Positions 40,891 through 49,552 of a stretch of 64,000 nucleotides of DNA are shown here, in pieces (within the stretch, counting starts at the first letter, position 1; every line of letters starts with the position of its first letter). The notes beneath the pieces are model-generated. The model saw nothing but the letters and a program-made list of their open reading frames with translations. It ran no database searches and was not told where the DNA came from. The stretch is from Reyranella massiliensis 521 (GTDB lineage: Bacteria > Pseudomonadota > Alphaproteobacteria > Reyranellales > Reyranellaceae), in NCBI RefSeq assembly GCF_000312425.1, contig NZ_HE997181.1:406002-470001 (forward strand), written 5' to 3'. The position numbers and the translations under genes are program-made.

Positions 40891-42423
40891 TCAGGTCTGG
40901 GCGTCGAAGAAGGCGTCGGCGTCCTCGACTTCGACCAGCCGGCCCTTGCGGATTTCGAGAAACCGCGTCGCCACGGTCCGCGTGAAGAAGCGGTCGTGGC
41001 TCACGAACAGGCAGGAGACGTCGCTCTTCTCGAGCTGATCCTCGAGATCTTCCTGACCCTCGATGTCGAGATGGTTGGTCGGTTCGTCCAGTACGTAGAA
41101 GTTGGGCCGCAGGAGCTTCATCTTCAGGAAGACCAGCCGCGCCCGCTCGCCGTGGCTCAGCACGCCAATGGGCTCGCCGAGGCGGGCAAAGGCAAAGCCG
41201 GCGCCGGCCAGTTGCCGGATCGCGTCCTTCTCGGTGATGCCGTCGGCCTCGACCACATAGTCCAGGATGGACTGCTTGGTCGGCAGGTCGTTCATGGTCT
41301 GGTCGAAATAGACCAGCCGGCAGGCGGGATTGAACCGGACCGCGGCCTGACCGTCATAGTGTTCGCGCGCCGGGTCGAAGGCAGCGGCCAGGGTCGCCAA
41401 CATGGTCGACTTGCCGGCGCCGTTGACGCCGAGCAGTGCCACACGCTCTCCGGCGGCGATGGCCAGCCGGTCGATGGCGATCAGCCTGCGGTCCGAACCC
41501 GGTACGATGACGTCGAGGCCGGAGAGCCGCAGCGCTACGCGCGCGTCGATGTCGCCGTCGGCCAGTTCGAGCCGGCGCTCGCGCGCGACATAGGTTTGCG
41601 TGCGCTCCTTTTCGATGCGCGCGATGCGGCTTTCGACGGCGTTCTTGCGCTTGTTGAGGTCGGGGTTCTTGACCGCCCAGACCTTGTAGCGCGCTGCAGC
41701 CTGCTCCAGCCGCTTGATCTCCTTGTCCTCCTGGCGTGCCCGGGCCGCCGCCGTGGCGTCGCGGCGCAACAGCTCCTCGCGCGCCACGGAGAAGCGCGTC
41801 TTGAAGGCATGTACGCCGTCGCTGCGCAGGAAGAGGGTGCGCTCGGTCACGCGGTCGAGGAATTCGCGGTCGTGGCTCACGATCAGCATCGGCACCGCGA
41901 AATCCGACGTGAGCCAGCGTTCCAGGGTATTGATGTTGGCGAGGTCGAGATGATTGGTCGGCTCGTCGAGCACCAGCATGTCGGGCTCTTCCAGTCGAGC
42001 TGCCGCCGCGATCAGCAGCAGCCGCTGCCAGCCACCGGACAGGGTGCCGAACGGCTTGTCGAGCGTCTCCGGGGCGACGCCGATCTCGTCGAACAGCACA
42101 TCGATGCGCCAGTAGTCGCCGTCCTGGCCGGCTCGCGTCAGGGCATCGCCCAGCACGTCGCGCACCGGCCGTCCGGCGAGCGCCTCCGGGATGTCCTGAG
42201 GCACTTGGCCGACGCGAAGCCCGCGGGAGCGGACCACCTGGCCGGCGTTGAGTTCAAGCGCGCCCGTCAGGCACTTGAGCAGGGTCGACTTGCCGGCGCC
42301 GTTCTCGCCGACCAGCGCCGTGCGCGCATCGTCCAGCAGGAACGATACGTTCTCGAAGACGCGGCCCGAGCCGTAGAAGAACGAGGCCTGCTCCATGCCG
42401 AGCACGGCCTGACGCGACGCCAT
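40891..42423 (-). CDS. ABC-F family ATP-binding protein
   Basis: This 510-residue protein has two ABC ATPase domains and no membrane segment. Domain 1 has GENGAGKSTLLKCLTG and LSGGWQRLLLIAAAARLEEPDMLVLDEPTNHLD. Domain 2 has GVNGAGKSTMLATL and LSHGERARLVFLKMKLLRPNFYVLDEPTNHLD. A charged linker (RARQEDKEIKRLEQAAARYKVWAVKNPDLNKRK) lies between them. This is the Uup/EttA/Ybit group that acts on ribosomes. The exact subfamily (rescue, resistance or translation control) is not clear. It follows the deaminase gene by 15 bp on the same strand. Confidence 0.9.
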   Translation of the reverse strand: MASRQAVLGMEQASFFYGSGRVFENVSFLLDDARTALVGENGAGKSTLLKCLTGALELNAGQVVRSRGLRVGQVPQDIPEALAGRPVRDVLGDALTRAGQDGDYWRIDVLFDEIGVAPETLDKPFGTLSGGWQRLLLIAAAARLEEPDMLVLDEPTNHLDLANINTLERWLTSDFAVPMLIVSHDREFLDRVTERTLFLRSDGVHAFKTRFSVAREELLRRDATAAARARQEDKEIKRLEQAAARYKVWAVKNPDLNKRKNAVESRIARIEKERTQTYVARERRLELADGDIDARVALRLSGLDVIVPGSDRRLIAIDRLAIAAGERVALLGVNGAGKSTMLATLAAAFDPAREHYDGQAAVRFNPACRLVYFDQTMNDLPTKQSILDYVVEADGITEKDAIRQLAGAGFAFARLGEPIGVLSHGERARLVFLKMKLLRPNFYVLDEPTNHLDIEGQEDLEDQLEKSDVSCLFVSHDRFFTRTVATRFLEIRKGRLVEVEDADAFFDAQT

Positions 42424-42438
42424 GACAAGTCCTGGGGA

Positions 42439-43620
42439 TCAGGGGACGAGGGCGCCATCCCGAGCGATGACGCGCCCCGCCTTTACCACCAGCTTGCGCC
42501 GCGGGCGAGTGGCGACGGCCTCCGCCGGGGTCTCGGCTTCGACCGCTACGAAGTCGGCAGGTCCACCGGCCTTCAGACCGTAGTCCGCCAAGCCGAGCAC
42601 CCGGGCGCCGGCGTCCGTCACCATCTCGAAGGCGAGCGCCAATTCGTGGTCGTGCCGGAAATTGGCGCGATAGGCGATCATCATGGCGCGGTCCAGCATG
42701 TCGCCGTTGCCGAACGGCGACCAGGCATCGCGGATATTGTCGGAGCCACCGAACACCTCGACGCCATGCTCCTTCAGGAGCTTGAGCGGCGGGATCGTGG
42801 CGCCTCCCGGCCCGTGGCTCATGATGGCGATGCGGGCTTTGGCCAGGACGTCGGCCGTGCGGGCGGCGCTGTCCGTCGGAACGGAGCCCAGGGCGAAGGC
42901 ATGGCTGATGGCCACCTTTCCCTGCAGGCCCGCGGCTTCGCTACGTTGGGCGATGGCCAGCATCTGCGCGATGCCGCTCTCGCCACCGTCGTGCAGGTGG
43001 ATATCGACCCCGATCCCGTGCTTTTCGGCGACGCCGAAGATTGCATCGAGGTGGCCGTCGAGGTCGCCGTCGATGCCGACCGGATCGAGCCCGCCCACGA
43101 GGTCGGCGCCCTCGCGGATCGCCGCATCGAGCAGTTCCGCGGTGCCGGGAGAGCGCAGCACGCCGCTTTGCGGGAAGGCCACGATCTCGATGGTGACGAG
43201 ATCGCGGAAGCGCTCGCGGACCTTCAGAATTTCATGGAGATTGCGCAGGCCGAGCTGGTTGTCGACGTCGACGTGCGTGCGCATGTGCAGCGTGCCGCTC
43301 GCCATGATCTGTCGCACCAGGTTCGAGCCGGTCTCGGTTTCCGGCAGGGTCCGGGAGGCGCGCACTTTGCGTTCGGCTTCGATGCGATCGGCAACACGGT
43401 TGCCCGTGGCCTGATTCGGCACCCAGGGCAGGCCGAGCAGAGTCTTGTCGAGGTGGATATGGCCATCGACCAGGGGCGGCAGGACCAACGCGCCGCCGAG
43501 GTCGATGGTGTCCTTGCCAGTCGGCGGAGCCGAGATCGGGAGGAGGGCGGCAATCCGCCCTCCCTCGACCTCGATGTGATGCTGGCTGCCCTTGGGCAGC
43601 CTGGCGTTGGCGTAACGCAC
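42439..43620 (-). CDS. Cytosine-deaminase-type amidohydrolase
   Basis: This 393-residue TIM-barrel hydrolase has the metal motif VDGHIHLDKTLLG (H54, H56), VDIHLHDGGESGI, a KVAISHAFALG metal histidine and GGSDNIRDAWSPFGNGDML (the aspartate of the SDNxRD motif). This is the pattern of cytosine deaminase/isoguanine deaminase-family (CodA-like) enzymes. The true substrate may be another cyclic amide such as an N-heterocycle. The start is GTG at 43620, 19 bp after the aldolase stop, so the two are in one operon with ABC-F downstream. The divergent-class NMT1 importer is nearby (its genes are convergent), compatible with pyrimidine-type uptake. Confidence 0.87.
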   Translation of the reverse strand: MRYANARLPKGSQHHIEVEGGRIAALLPISAPPTGKDTIDLGGALVLPPLVDGHIHLDKTLLGLPWVPNQATGNRVADRIEAERKVRASRTLPETETGSNLVRQIMASGTLHMRTHVDVDNQLGLRNLHEILKVRERFRDLVTIEIVAFPQSGVLRSPGTAELLDAAIREGADLVGGLDPVGIDGDLDGHLDAIFGVAEKHGIGVDIHLHDGGESGIAQMLAIAQRSEAAGLQGKVAISHAFALGSVPTDSAARTADVLAKARIAIMSHGPGGATIPPLKLLKEHGVEVFGGSDNIRDAWSPFGNGDMLDRAMMIAYRANFRHDHELALAFEMVTDAGARVLGLADYGLKAGGPADFVAVEAETPAEAVATRPRRKLVVKAGRVIARDGALVP

Positions 43621-43639
43621 GGCGCTTGTTTTGGCGCGC

Positions 43640-44425
43640 CTACTTCGCGGCGACGTCGCCCGCTTCCTTGCGCGTCTGGTTGACGGCGGCGCGGGCGGCC
43701 TGGGCCATCAGACCGCTGTCGTTGGCGATGGTGACCAGACGGAAGCCCTTGCCGATCATCTTGGCGGCATAGGAGGCCGTGCCGTTGTGCAGGCCGGCGA
43801 ACTGGCCGCGCTTCTTGGTGGCCGCCAGCAGCTTGTCGTAGATCGAAAGGATCTGCGGCTCCTCGCGGTCGAGTATGGGCTTCAGGCCAAGCGACAGGCC
43901 GAGATCGGACGGGCCGACATAGATGCCGCTGACGCCCGGCACGTCGAGGATGGCGTCGATATTGTCGATCGCTTCCTGGGTCTCGATCATCGGGATGACC
44001 AGCACTTCGTCGTTGGCCGTCGCCTGATAGGGCGTCGCTTCGCCGTAGGCGCCGGCGCGGATCGGACCGTTGGAACGCTTGCCCTTGGGCGGATAGAGGC
44101 AATAGGAGACCAGCGCCTTGGCTTCGGTGGCGTTGTTCACCATCGGGCAAATGACGCCCCAGGCGCCGCCGTCCAACACCTTGCCGACGATGCCGGGCTC
44201 GTTCCACGGCACGCGCACCAGCGGCGTGATCGGATGCTTGTCCATCGCCTGGAAGCAGCGGACCATCGAATGATAGTCCTGAACGCCGTGCTGCATGTCG
44301 ACGGTGACGCTGTCCCAGCCGCACTGCGCCATGGTCTCGGCCGAGAAGCCGTCGGGGATCGCCAGCCAGCCGTTAACGCAAGCCTTACCCGCCTGCAGCC
44401 GCTTCTTCAGCATATTCGTCGACAT
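43640..44425 (-). CDS. HpcH/HpaI aldolase family protein
   Basis: This 261-residue class II pyruvate aldolase-like protein has GWDSVTVDMQHGVQDY (metal/arginine region), VRVPWNEPGIVGKVLDGGAWGVICPMVNNATEA, and the metal ligand region VLVIPMIETQEAIDNID with GVSGIYVGPSDLGLSLGL. Enzymes of this family (HpaI, GarL and relatives) cleave or form 2-oxo-3-deoxy acids with release of pyruvate or glyoxylate. ATG 44425 is preceded by GGAAGGAAACGGACTG. It begins an operon with the deaminase. Confidence 0.9.
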   Translation of the reverse strand: MSTNMLKKRLQAGKACVNGWLAIPDGFSAETMAQCGWDSVTVDMQHGVQDYHSMVRCFQAMDKHPITPLVRVPWNEPGIVGKVLDGGAWGVICPMVNNATEAKALVSYCLYPPKGKRSNGPIRAGAYGEATPYQATANDEVLVIPMIETQEAIDNIDAILDVPGVSGIYVGPSDLGLSLGLKPILDREEPQILSIYDKLLAATKKRGQFAGLHNGTASYAAKMIGKGFRLVTIANDSGLMAQAARAAVNQTRKEAGDVAAK

Positions 44426-44532
44426 CAGTCCGTTTCCTTCCCTCGAGGGTCGTTGAAAGACGGCTGGATCATAAGCCCGTCGACAAAAGGGAGGCCAATT
44501 TGTTGTATCGCTGGGCGGCTCGGGCGGGGCGA

Positions 44533-45420
44533 TCAGCCCTTCACGGCACCCGCGGAAAGACCCTCGACGATGTACCGCTGCAGCAACGCCACCAGGATCA
44601 CCGTCGGGGCCAAGGCCAGCAGGCAGATCGCCATCATGAGATTGAAGAAGACGTGGACGTCGCCGACCAGGCTGGCAATGACCACGGGCAGGGTCATCAC
44701 GTCCGGCCGGGCATTCAGGATCAACGGGATCAGCAGCTCGTGCCATGAAATGATGAACATGATGACCCCGCAGGCCGCGAGCGCCGGGGTCGCCAGTGGC
44801 AGCACGATGTGCACGAAGGCGCTGAAGCGGGAGCATCCGTCGATGCGTGCCGCTTCTTCGAGTTCGGCGGGAATCGTGTCGAAGTAGGGGGCGAGGATCA
44901 GGATCGCATAGGGCAGAAGAAAGCCGGTCTCCGCGATGATGACGCCGGTGAGCGAATTGAGCTGCCCGACCGACCGCATGACCACGTATAGCGGAATCAT
45001 CAGCACGATCACCGGCACGAAGCGCGCGACGATGTTGGCCTGTAGCAGGAAGAGGGTCCAGCGGAAGCGCTGGCGGGCGATGGTGTAGGCCGACAGCGAC
45101 CCGAAAAGCAGCGTGAGGAACGTCACCGAGCCCGCCACGATCGCGGAGTTCAGGAAGGCGGTGTAGAAGTTCTTGATGTTGTCCGGCAGGTAAGTGACCT
45201 GCTCGAAGATACGGCCCTTCTGCTCGCCCTTGGTGAGAATGACGGTGAAGTTGTCGAGGGTGAACTCCAGCGGCAGCACGCGGCGCGTGTCAGCCTGCAA
45301 CGCTTTTTCCGACTGGATGCTGCCGATCAGCACCGCCACCAGCGGCAGCAGGATGAAGGCGATCACCATCAGGTTGGCAACGTGAAGCATGAGCTTCGTG
45401 GTGCGCGACGTCGCAAACAT
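44533..45420 (-). CDS. Carbohydrate ABC transporter permease (MalG-like)
   Basis: This 295-residue permease has six helices and the EAA loop ELEEAARIDGCSRFSAFVHIVLPLATPAL, typical of CUT1 sugar importers (UgpE/MalG). LLPYAILILAPYFDTIPAE precedes it. The ATG overlaps the stop of the upstream permease (ATGA). With the second permease and the binding protein it forms a sugar importer, but no ABC ATPase gene accompanies them. Reading frames fused to the upstream permease are an out-of-frame artefact. Confidence 0.9.
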   Translation of the reverse strand: MFATSRTTKLMLHVANLMVIAFILLPLVAVLIGSIQSEKALQADTRRVLPLEFTLDNFTVILTKGEQKGRIFEQVTYLPDNIKNFYTAFLNSAIVAGSVTFLTLLFGSLSAYTIARQRFRWTLFLLQANIVARFVPVIVLMIPLYVVMRSVGQLNSLTGVIIAETGFLLPYAILILAPYFDTIPAELEEAARIDGCSRFSAFVHIVLPLATPALAACGVIMFIISWHELLIPLILNARPDVMTLPVVIASLVGDVHVFFNLMMAICLLALAPTVILVALLQRYIVEGLSAGAVKG

Positions 45421-46400
45421 CAGAGCGTCACCCGGCGATAGACCATGCGCATGTAGACCAGGGCGATGAGGCCGATCATCAAGGTCAGGATGAAGGCCGA
45501 TGCCGAGCCCATGCCGAAATTGTTCGGCGGCGAAAAGGTAATCTTGTAGCTGTACCAGGCGGCCACCCAGGTGGCGTCGCCCGGACCGCCTTGGGTGATG
45601 GCGAGAATTTCCTCGAAGACGGCGAACGCAAAGGCTGTGCGCAGCACCAGGATGATGGCGATGATTGGCCGGAGCAGCGGCAACGTGATGTGCCAGAAAC
45701 GATGCCATGCTGTGGCGCCGTCGACGGCTGCCGCCTCGTAGAGTTCTCGTGGGATGCCTTGCAAGGCCGCATGCACCAGGATGATCGCGAAGGGCAGGGT
45801 TCGCCAGATATAGGGCACGGTGACGGCGTAGAGCGCCGTATCGGGATTGCCTGCCCAATTGATCGGATCGTCGATCAGTCCAAGAGAAAACAGGATCCGG
45901 TTCAGGAAGCCGAACTGGAAGCTGTAGAGGAACGACCAGATCAGGCCGTTGGCGATCGGTGGAATGGCGTAGGGCAACAGGATCAGGAAACGCGTGATCC
46001 TCGATGTCCAGATGCCTGTCTGGTTGAGCAGCAGCGCGATCAGCACCGCCAGTACGACCTCGCTGCCGACGGTGATGGCGGTGAAGATCGACGTGTTCTT
46101 GATCGCGATCCAGAACAGCGGATCTTCGAGCACGCGGCTGTAATTGTCCCAACCGTTGAACGAGAAGACGCCGCGTCGAAGCTGCGCGAGGCCGACCTGA
46201 TGAACCGACAGGTAGCCGGCGTAGATCACCGGATAGGCGAGCACCAGGCCGAGGAAGAACAGCGTCGGCACGTTCATGAAGAACGCGAAGCTGCCGGCCG
46301 ACATTTCGCGCTGAAGCCAGGGCCTGCGGCCCGCTCGCGCGATGGGAAGTCCTGTCGCCTGGGTCGTCAGGGGATCAGACCTTGCGCTTGGCGTCGGCAA
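45420..46400 (-). CDS. Carbohydrate ABC transporter permease (MalF/UgpA-like)
   Basis: This 326-residue permease has the six-helix CUT1 layout and the EAA loop ELYEAAAVDGATAWHRFWHITLPLLRPIIA. It pairs with the MalG-like gene downstream. The start is uncertain. The longest frame begins with TTG 46400, which overlaps the binding-protein gene by 26 bp and is preceded by AAGGG. The first ATG, at 46304, would give an N-terminus only about ten residues before the first helix. Confidence 0.85.
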   Translation of the reverse strand: MPTPSARSDPLTTQATGLPIARAGRRPWLQREMSAGSFAFFMNVPTLFFLGLVLAYPVIYAGYLSVHQVGLAQLRRGVFSFNGWDNYSRVLEDPLFWIAIKNTSIFTAITVGSEVVLAVLIALLLNQTGIWTSRITRFLILLPYAIPPIANGLIWSFLYSFQFGFLNRILFSLGLIDDPINWAGNPDTALYAVTVPYIWRTLPFAIILVHAALQGIPRELYEAAAVDGATAWHRFWHITLPLLRPIIAIILVLRTAFAFAVFEEILAITQGGPGDATWVAAWYSYKITFSPPNNFGMGSASAFILTLMIGLIALVYMRMVYRRVTL

Positions 46401-47733
46401 TGCCCTTGATCAGGTTGTCACAGCATTGGTCCGCCGTGATCTGACCAGTAAGACACTTCTGGACCTCGATGTTGAGCTGATCCGTCCAGGGGAAATGCCA
46501 GGGCTGATAGACCGACGAACAGACTTCGCCGATGTAAGCCGCCTGGTCCCAGATCTTGAGAATGGCGGGGACGTCGCCCCACGGCGCCCAGCCCTGCTTC
46601 ACCGCATCGCTGTTCATCACCGACGTGTAGCCGGAACCCAGCATCGCATCCTTCGCGAGACTGATGGCCTGCGTGTAGTTGCCGTCCTTGGTCTTGCCGC
46701 CAAGATACTGGAGCAGCTTCCAGCCCCATTCCTTGTCGCGCGTGGCTGACGTGAGGAAGTAGACATGGGTGACGCCGATCGTCTTGCCGTCACCGGGCGA
46801 GCCGTGGACTTTGACCTTGCCGGCGATGGGCGACTGCGCCGGATCGTTGACGACGTTGAGCCCGTAGTGGTGATTGGGACCGCGATAGAGATTCTTGCCG
46901 GCGCCGAAAGCCTTGGCCGACGTTGTGAACTGCACCTTGAGCGATTCCGGGTCGGAGATGTCGAGACCCTTCTCGAAGGTGTTCGCCCACCATTTCAAGG
47001 TCTCGCGGGCGACCGAACCCGCGCCCAGCATGTGATTGCCCTGCTTGTCGAAGAAGGTGCCGCCGCGGTTCCAGGTCATCTGGTACCAGGTGCCCGGCAA
47101 CTGCTCGAGCCCGACGCCCGCGACCCAGAGCACGGGATAGCGCGAGACGCCGTCCTTCTTTGCCTTCACGCAATGCTCGATGAACTCGTCGTAGGTGGCG
47201 AAGGGCTTGTCGATCTTCAGCTTTTCCAGCATGTCGGCGTAGTAGTTCCACACCCACACGGCGGAGAAGTAAGGCAGGCCCATGGTCTTGCCGTTCACCG
47301 TTGCGACCTGCTTGGTGAAGGGCGTGAAGTCCTTGATGTAGTCGGCAGCGCCGGGAAGACTGTCGATCGGCTCGACCAGACCTTGATTGACGAAGTTCGG
47401 GAAGGAGAACGGCGAGGATTGCGAGACGTCGATCTTCTCGCCGGCCGCGAACATCGTCGTCAGCTTGGTAGGATGGTCGTTGAACGAGGAGATAGTCGAG
47501 TCGACCTTGACGCCCCAATCCGCCTCGAACTGCTTGGCGATGCGCGTGTAGATGTCGCCATAGGTCCAGACGACGAAGTTGAGGCGGTCCACTTTGCTCT
47601 TGGGCGCTTGACTCCAAGGGCCTGCCGACTGGCCGAAAGCTCGGCCTGCAGAACCAAGCAGACCAAGGCCCGCTGTGCTGGCCAGTACGCGGCGGCGACT
47701 CAACTCCCACTTGCCGATGACCTCGTCACTCAT
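46375..47733 (-). CDS. Extracellular sugar-type solute-binding protein
   Basis: This 452-residue family 1 solute-binding protein carries a Tat-type signal peptide (SRRRVLASTAGLGLLGSAGRAFGQ). The mature protein has LNFVVWTYGDIYTRIAKQFEADWGVKVD and STISSFNDHPTKLTTMFAAGEKIDVSQSSPFSFPNFVNQGLVEPID, the usual oligosaccharide-binding-protein pattern. It is first in the importer operon and divergent from aldose epimerase/SDR genes, which suggests uptake of a sugar or sugar acid that they process. ATG 47733 follows a GGGGG-rich ribosome-binding region. Confidence 0.89.
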   Translation of the reverse strand: MSDEVIGKWELSRRRVLASTAGLGLLGSAGRAFGQSAGPWSQAPKSKVDRLNFVVWTYGDIYTRIAKQFEADWGVKVDSTISSFNDHPTKLTTMFAAGEKIDVSQSSPFSFPNFVNQGLVEPIDSLPGAADYIKDFTPFTKQVATVNGKTMGLPYFSAVWVWNYYADMLEKLKIDKPFATYDEFIEHCVKAKKDGVSRYPVLWVAGVGLEQLPGTWYQMTWNRGGTFFDKQGNHMLGAGSVARETLKWWANTFEKGLDISDPESLKVQFTTSAKAFGAGKNLYRGPNHHYGLNVVNDPAQSPIAGKVKVHGSPGDGKTIGVTHVYFLTSATRDKEWGWKLLQYLGGKTKDGNYTQAISLAKDAMLGSGYTSVMNSDAVKQGWAPWGDVPAILKIWDQAAYIGEVCSSVYQPWHFPWTDQLNIEVQKCLTGQITADQCCDNLIKGIADAKRKV

Positions 47734-47907
47734 GTGATAGCCCCCAGGTCCGGGTGATGGCCGTGTCGAGACGAATGGCACTCGGCACGAAGCCGACAAC
47801 GTCGAGTTGGCGAAAGCCTATCATCGGCGTGCCATCAGACATAGGTGCAACCCAGCAAAAAGTAGGCCACGGTGGATTATTCGTCAGGAGGCAGGTGAGA
47901 CGAACTC

Positions 47908-48777
47908 ATGCAGCTACTGTCTTTGCAGGCCGGCCGGCTCTTGGTCGACCTTGCGCCGGAAGCCGGCGGGTCAATTGCGCGCTTTGTCGTGCTGGGGGGT
48001 GGCAACGCGGCCAGCGATGCGCTGCGGCCCGCCACGGAGGCGGCGTTGGCGTCGGGTACGGGGAAGGATAGCGCCTGCTATCCGCTGGTGCCGTTTTCCA
48101 ATCGCATCGCGAACGGGCGGCTTCTCTTCGGCGACGAGCAGATTCATGTACCGTTGAACTGGCCAGGTGTGCCCCATCCCATGCATGGCGATGGCTGGTC
48201 ACAGGCCTGGACTGTCGTTGGCCGCGATGCTCGCTCGGCCGAGCTCATGTACGAGCACGATGGCCGTTCTGGATGGCCGTTCCGATATCGCGCCCGCCAG
48301 ACCTTCGTGCTCGACGAGACAGGGCTCGTGGCCGGCATGTCGATCGAGAATCTCGAAGATCGCGATGTCCCGGCGGGGCTGGGCCTGCATCCGTATTTCC
48401 CGTGCGATGCCGAGACCGAATTGACCTGCCGGCTGCGTGGCGTCTGGGAGACCGATGCCGAAGTCCTGCCGCTGAATCATGTGCCGGTGCCCCTGGCCTG
48501 GGATTTCTCCCAGGGGCGTCGGGTCGAGGGGCTGGGGCTCGATCATTGTTTCGACGGCTGGGACGGGCGCGCGACCATCGCCTGGCCGCGCCGGGGTATG
48601 CGGCTGGAACTCTCTGCCACGGAGGCGTTCCGCCATCTGGTGATCTATGTTCCCGACGGCCAGACGTTTTTCTGTATCGAGCCGGTGAGTCATGCCAACG
48701 GAGCTGTCGGGAGCACCCGACTGGCCGCCGGGATGACGCTCGCGGGCGAGATCGCCTTCCGTCTTTCGTTTTCGTGA
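47908..48777 (+). CDS. Aldose 1-epimerase family protein
   Basis: This 289-residue galactose-mutarotase-like beta-sandwich has PLVPFSNRIANGRL (active-site Asn/Arg), PGVPHPMHGDGWSQAW (catalytic His) and VPAGLGLHPYFP (the second His). The catalytic glutamate lies in CIEPVSHANGA. It interconverts alpha and beta forms of an aldose. It is the first gene of a four-gene operon and faces the sugar-importer operon, so it probably handles the imported sugar. An AGGAGG lies 16 bases before the ATG, rather far for translation. Confidence 0.88.
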   Translation: MQLLSLQAGRLLVDLAPEAGGSIARFVVLGGGNAASDALRPATEAALASGTGKDSACYPLVPFSNRIANGRLLFGDEQIHVPLNWPGVPHPMHGDGWSQAWTVVGRDARSAELMYEHDGRSGWPFRYRARQTFVLDETGLVAGMSIENLEDRDVPAGLGLHPYFPCDAETELTCRLRGVWETDAEVLPLNHVPVPLAWDFSQGRRVEGLGLDHCFDGWDGRATIAWPRRGMRLELSATEAFRHLVIYVPDGQTFFCIEPVSHANGAVGSTRLAAGMTLAGEIAFRLSFS

Positions 48778-48784
48778 GGACGCC

Positions 48785-49552
48785 ATGCCGCAATTCGCCT
48801 CCTATCCCAGCCTTGCCGGCCGGCCTGTCTTCGTCTCGGGTGGCGGTTCGGGCATCGGCGCTTCGATCGTCGAGCATTTTGCCGAACAGGGCGCCAAAGT
48901 GGGCTTCGTCGATATCGATGAAGCGGCTTCTGTGGCGCTGGTCGACAAGATCAAGGGCGCCGGCCATCCGGCACCGCTCTTTGCCAAGGCCGACGTGCGC
49001 GATCTCCCTGCCTATCAGGCGACGATCGACGGCATGGCGGGCAAGCTCGGTGCTTTCAAGGTGCTGGTAAACAATGCGGCCCGTGACGACCGCCACACGA
49101 TCGACCAGGTGACTCCCGCCTTCTGGGACGAGCGCATCGCGGTCAATTTGCGCCACCAGTACTTCGCCATTCAGTCCGTGGTGCCCGGCATGAAGAAGGC
49201 CGGTGGCGGCTCGATCATCAATTTCAGCTCCGTGAGCTATCATGCGATGACGCCGCAACTCTCCGTCTATCAAGCGGCCAAGGCTGCGGTGATCGGCATG
49301 ACGCGTGGCCTCGCCCGCGATCTCGGACCCGACAATATCCGCCTCAATTCGCTGACGCCGGGCTGGATCATGACCCAGCGCCAGATCGATCTCTGGCTGA
49401 CCCCGCAGGCCGAAGCCGCCTTGATGGTCGCGCAGTGCCTCAAGGAGAAGGTCTATCCCCCCGATATAGCGCGCATGGTGCTGTGGCTGGCCGCTGACGA
49501 CAGCCGGTTGGTGACGGCGCAGAACTTCGTCGTCGACGGAGGCCGGATGTGA
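48785..49552 (+). CDS. SDR family oxidoreductase (sugar dehydrogenase-like)
   Basis: This 255-residue classical SDR has SGGGSGIGASIVEHF (cofactor motif), VNNAARDD, catalytic Ser in INFSSVSYHAM and YQAAKAAV (Tyr-x-x-x-Lys), with FVDIDE suggesting NAD(H). The family includes L-rhamnose, D-xylose and galactose dehydrogenases; next to an aldose epimerase and sugar importer, a sugar dehydrogenase role is reasonable. It starts 7 bp after the epimerase stop, and its own stop overlaps the GTG start of the next gene (GTGA). Confidence 0.9.
   Translation: MPQFASYPSLAGRPVFVSGGGSGIGASIVEHFAEQGAKVGFVDIDEAASVALVDKIKGAGHPAPLFAKADVRDLPAYQATIDGMAGKLGAFKVLVNNAARDDRHTIDQVTPAFWDERIAVNLRHQYFAIQSVVPGMKKAGGGSIINFSSVSYHAMTPQLSVYQAAKAAVIGMTRGLARDLGPDNIRLNSLTPGWIMTQRQIDLWLTPQAEAALMVAQCLKEKVYPPDIARMVLWLAADDSRLVTAQNFVVDGGRM

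Noticed and set aside
44533..46152. Apparent 539-residue fusion joining the MalG-like permease to upstream sequence
   Set aside because: The upstream part is an out-of-frame translation of the MalF-like gene. The real MalG-like gene starts at 45420 with an ATGA overlap.
47734..47907. Search for a LacI-type operator in the importer/epimerase spacer
   Set aside because: No convincing palindrome was found; the 174 bp hold only a distant AGGAGG and short GC-rich repeats.
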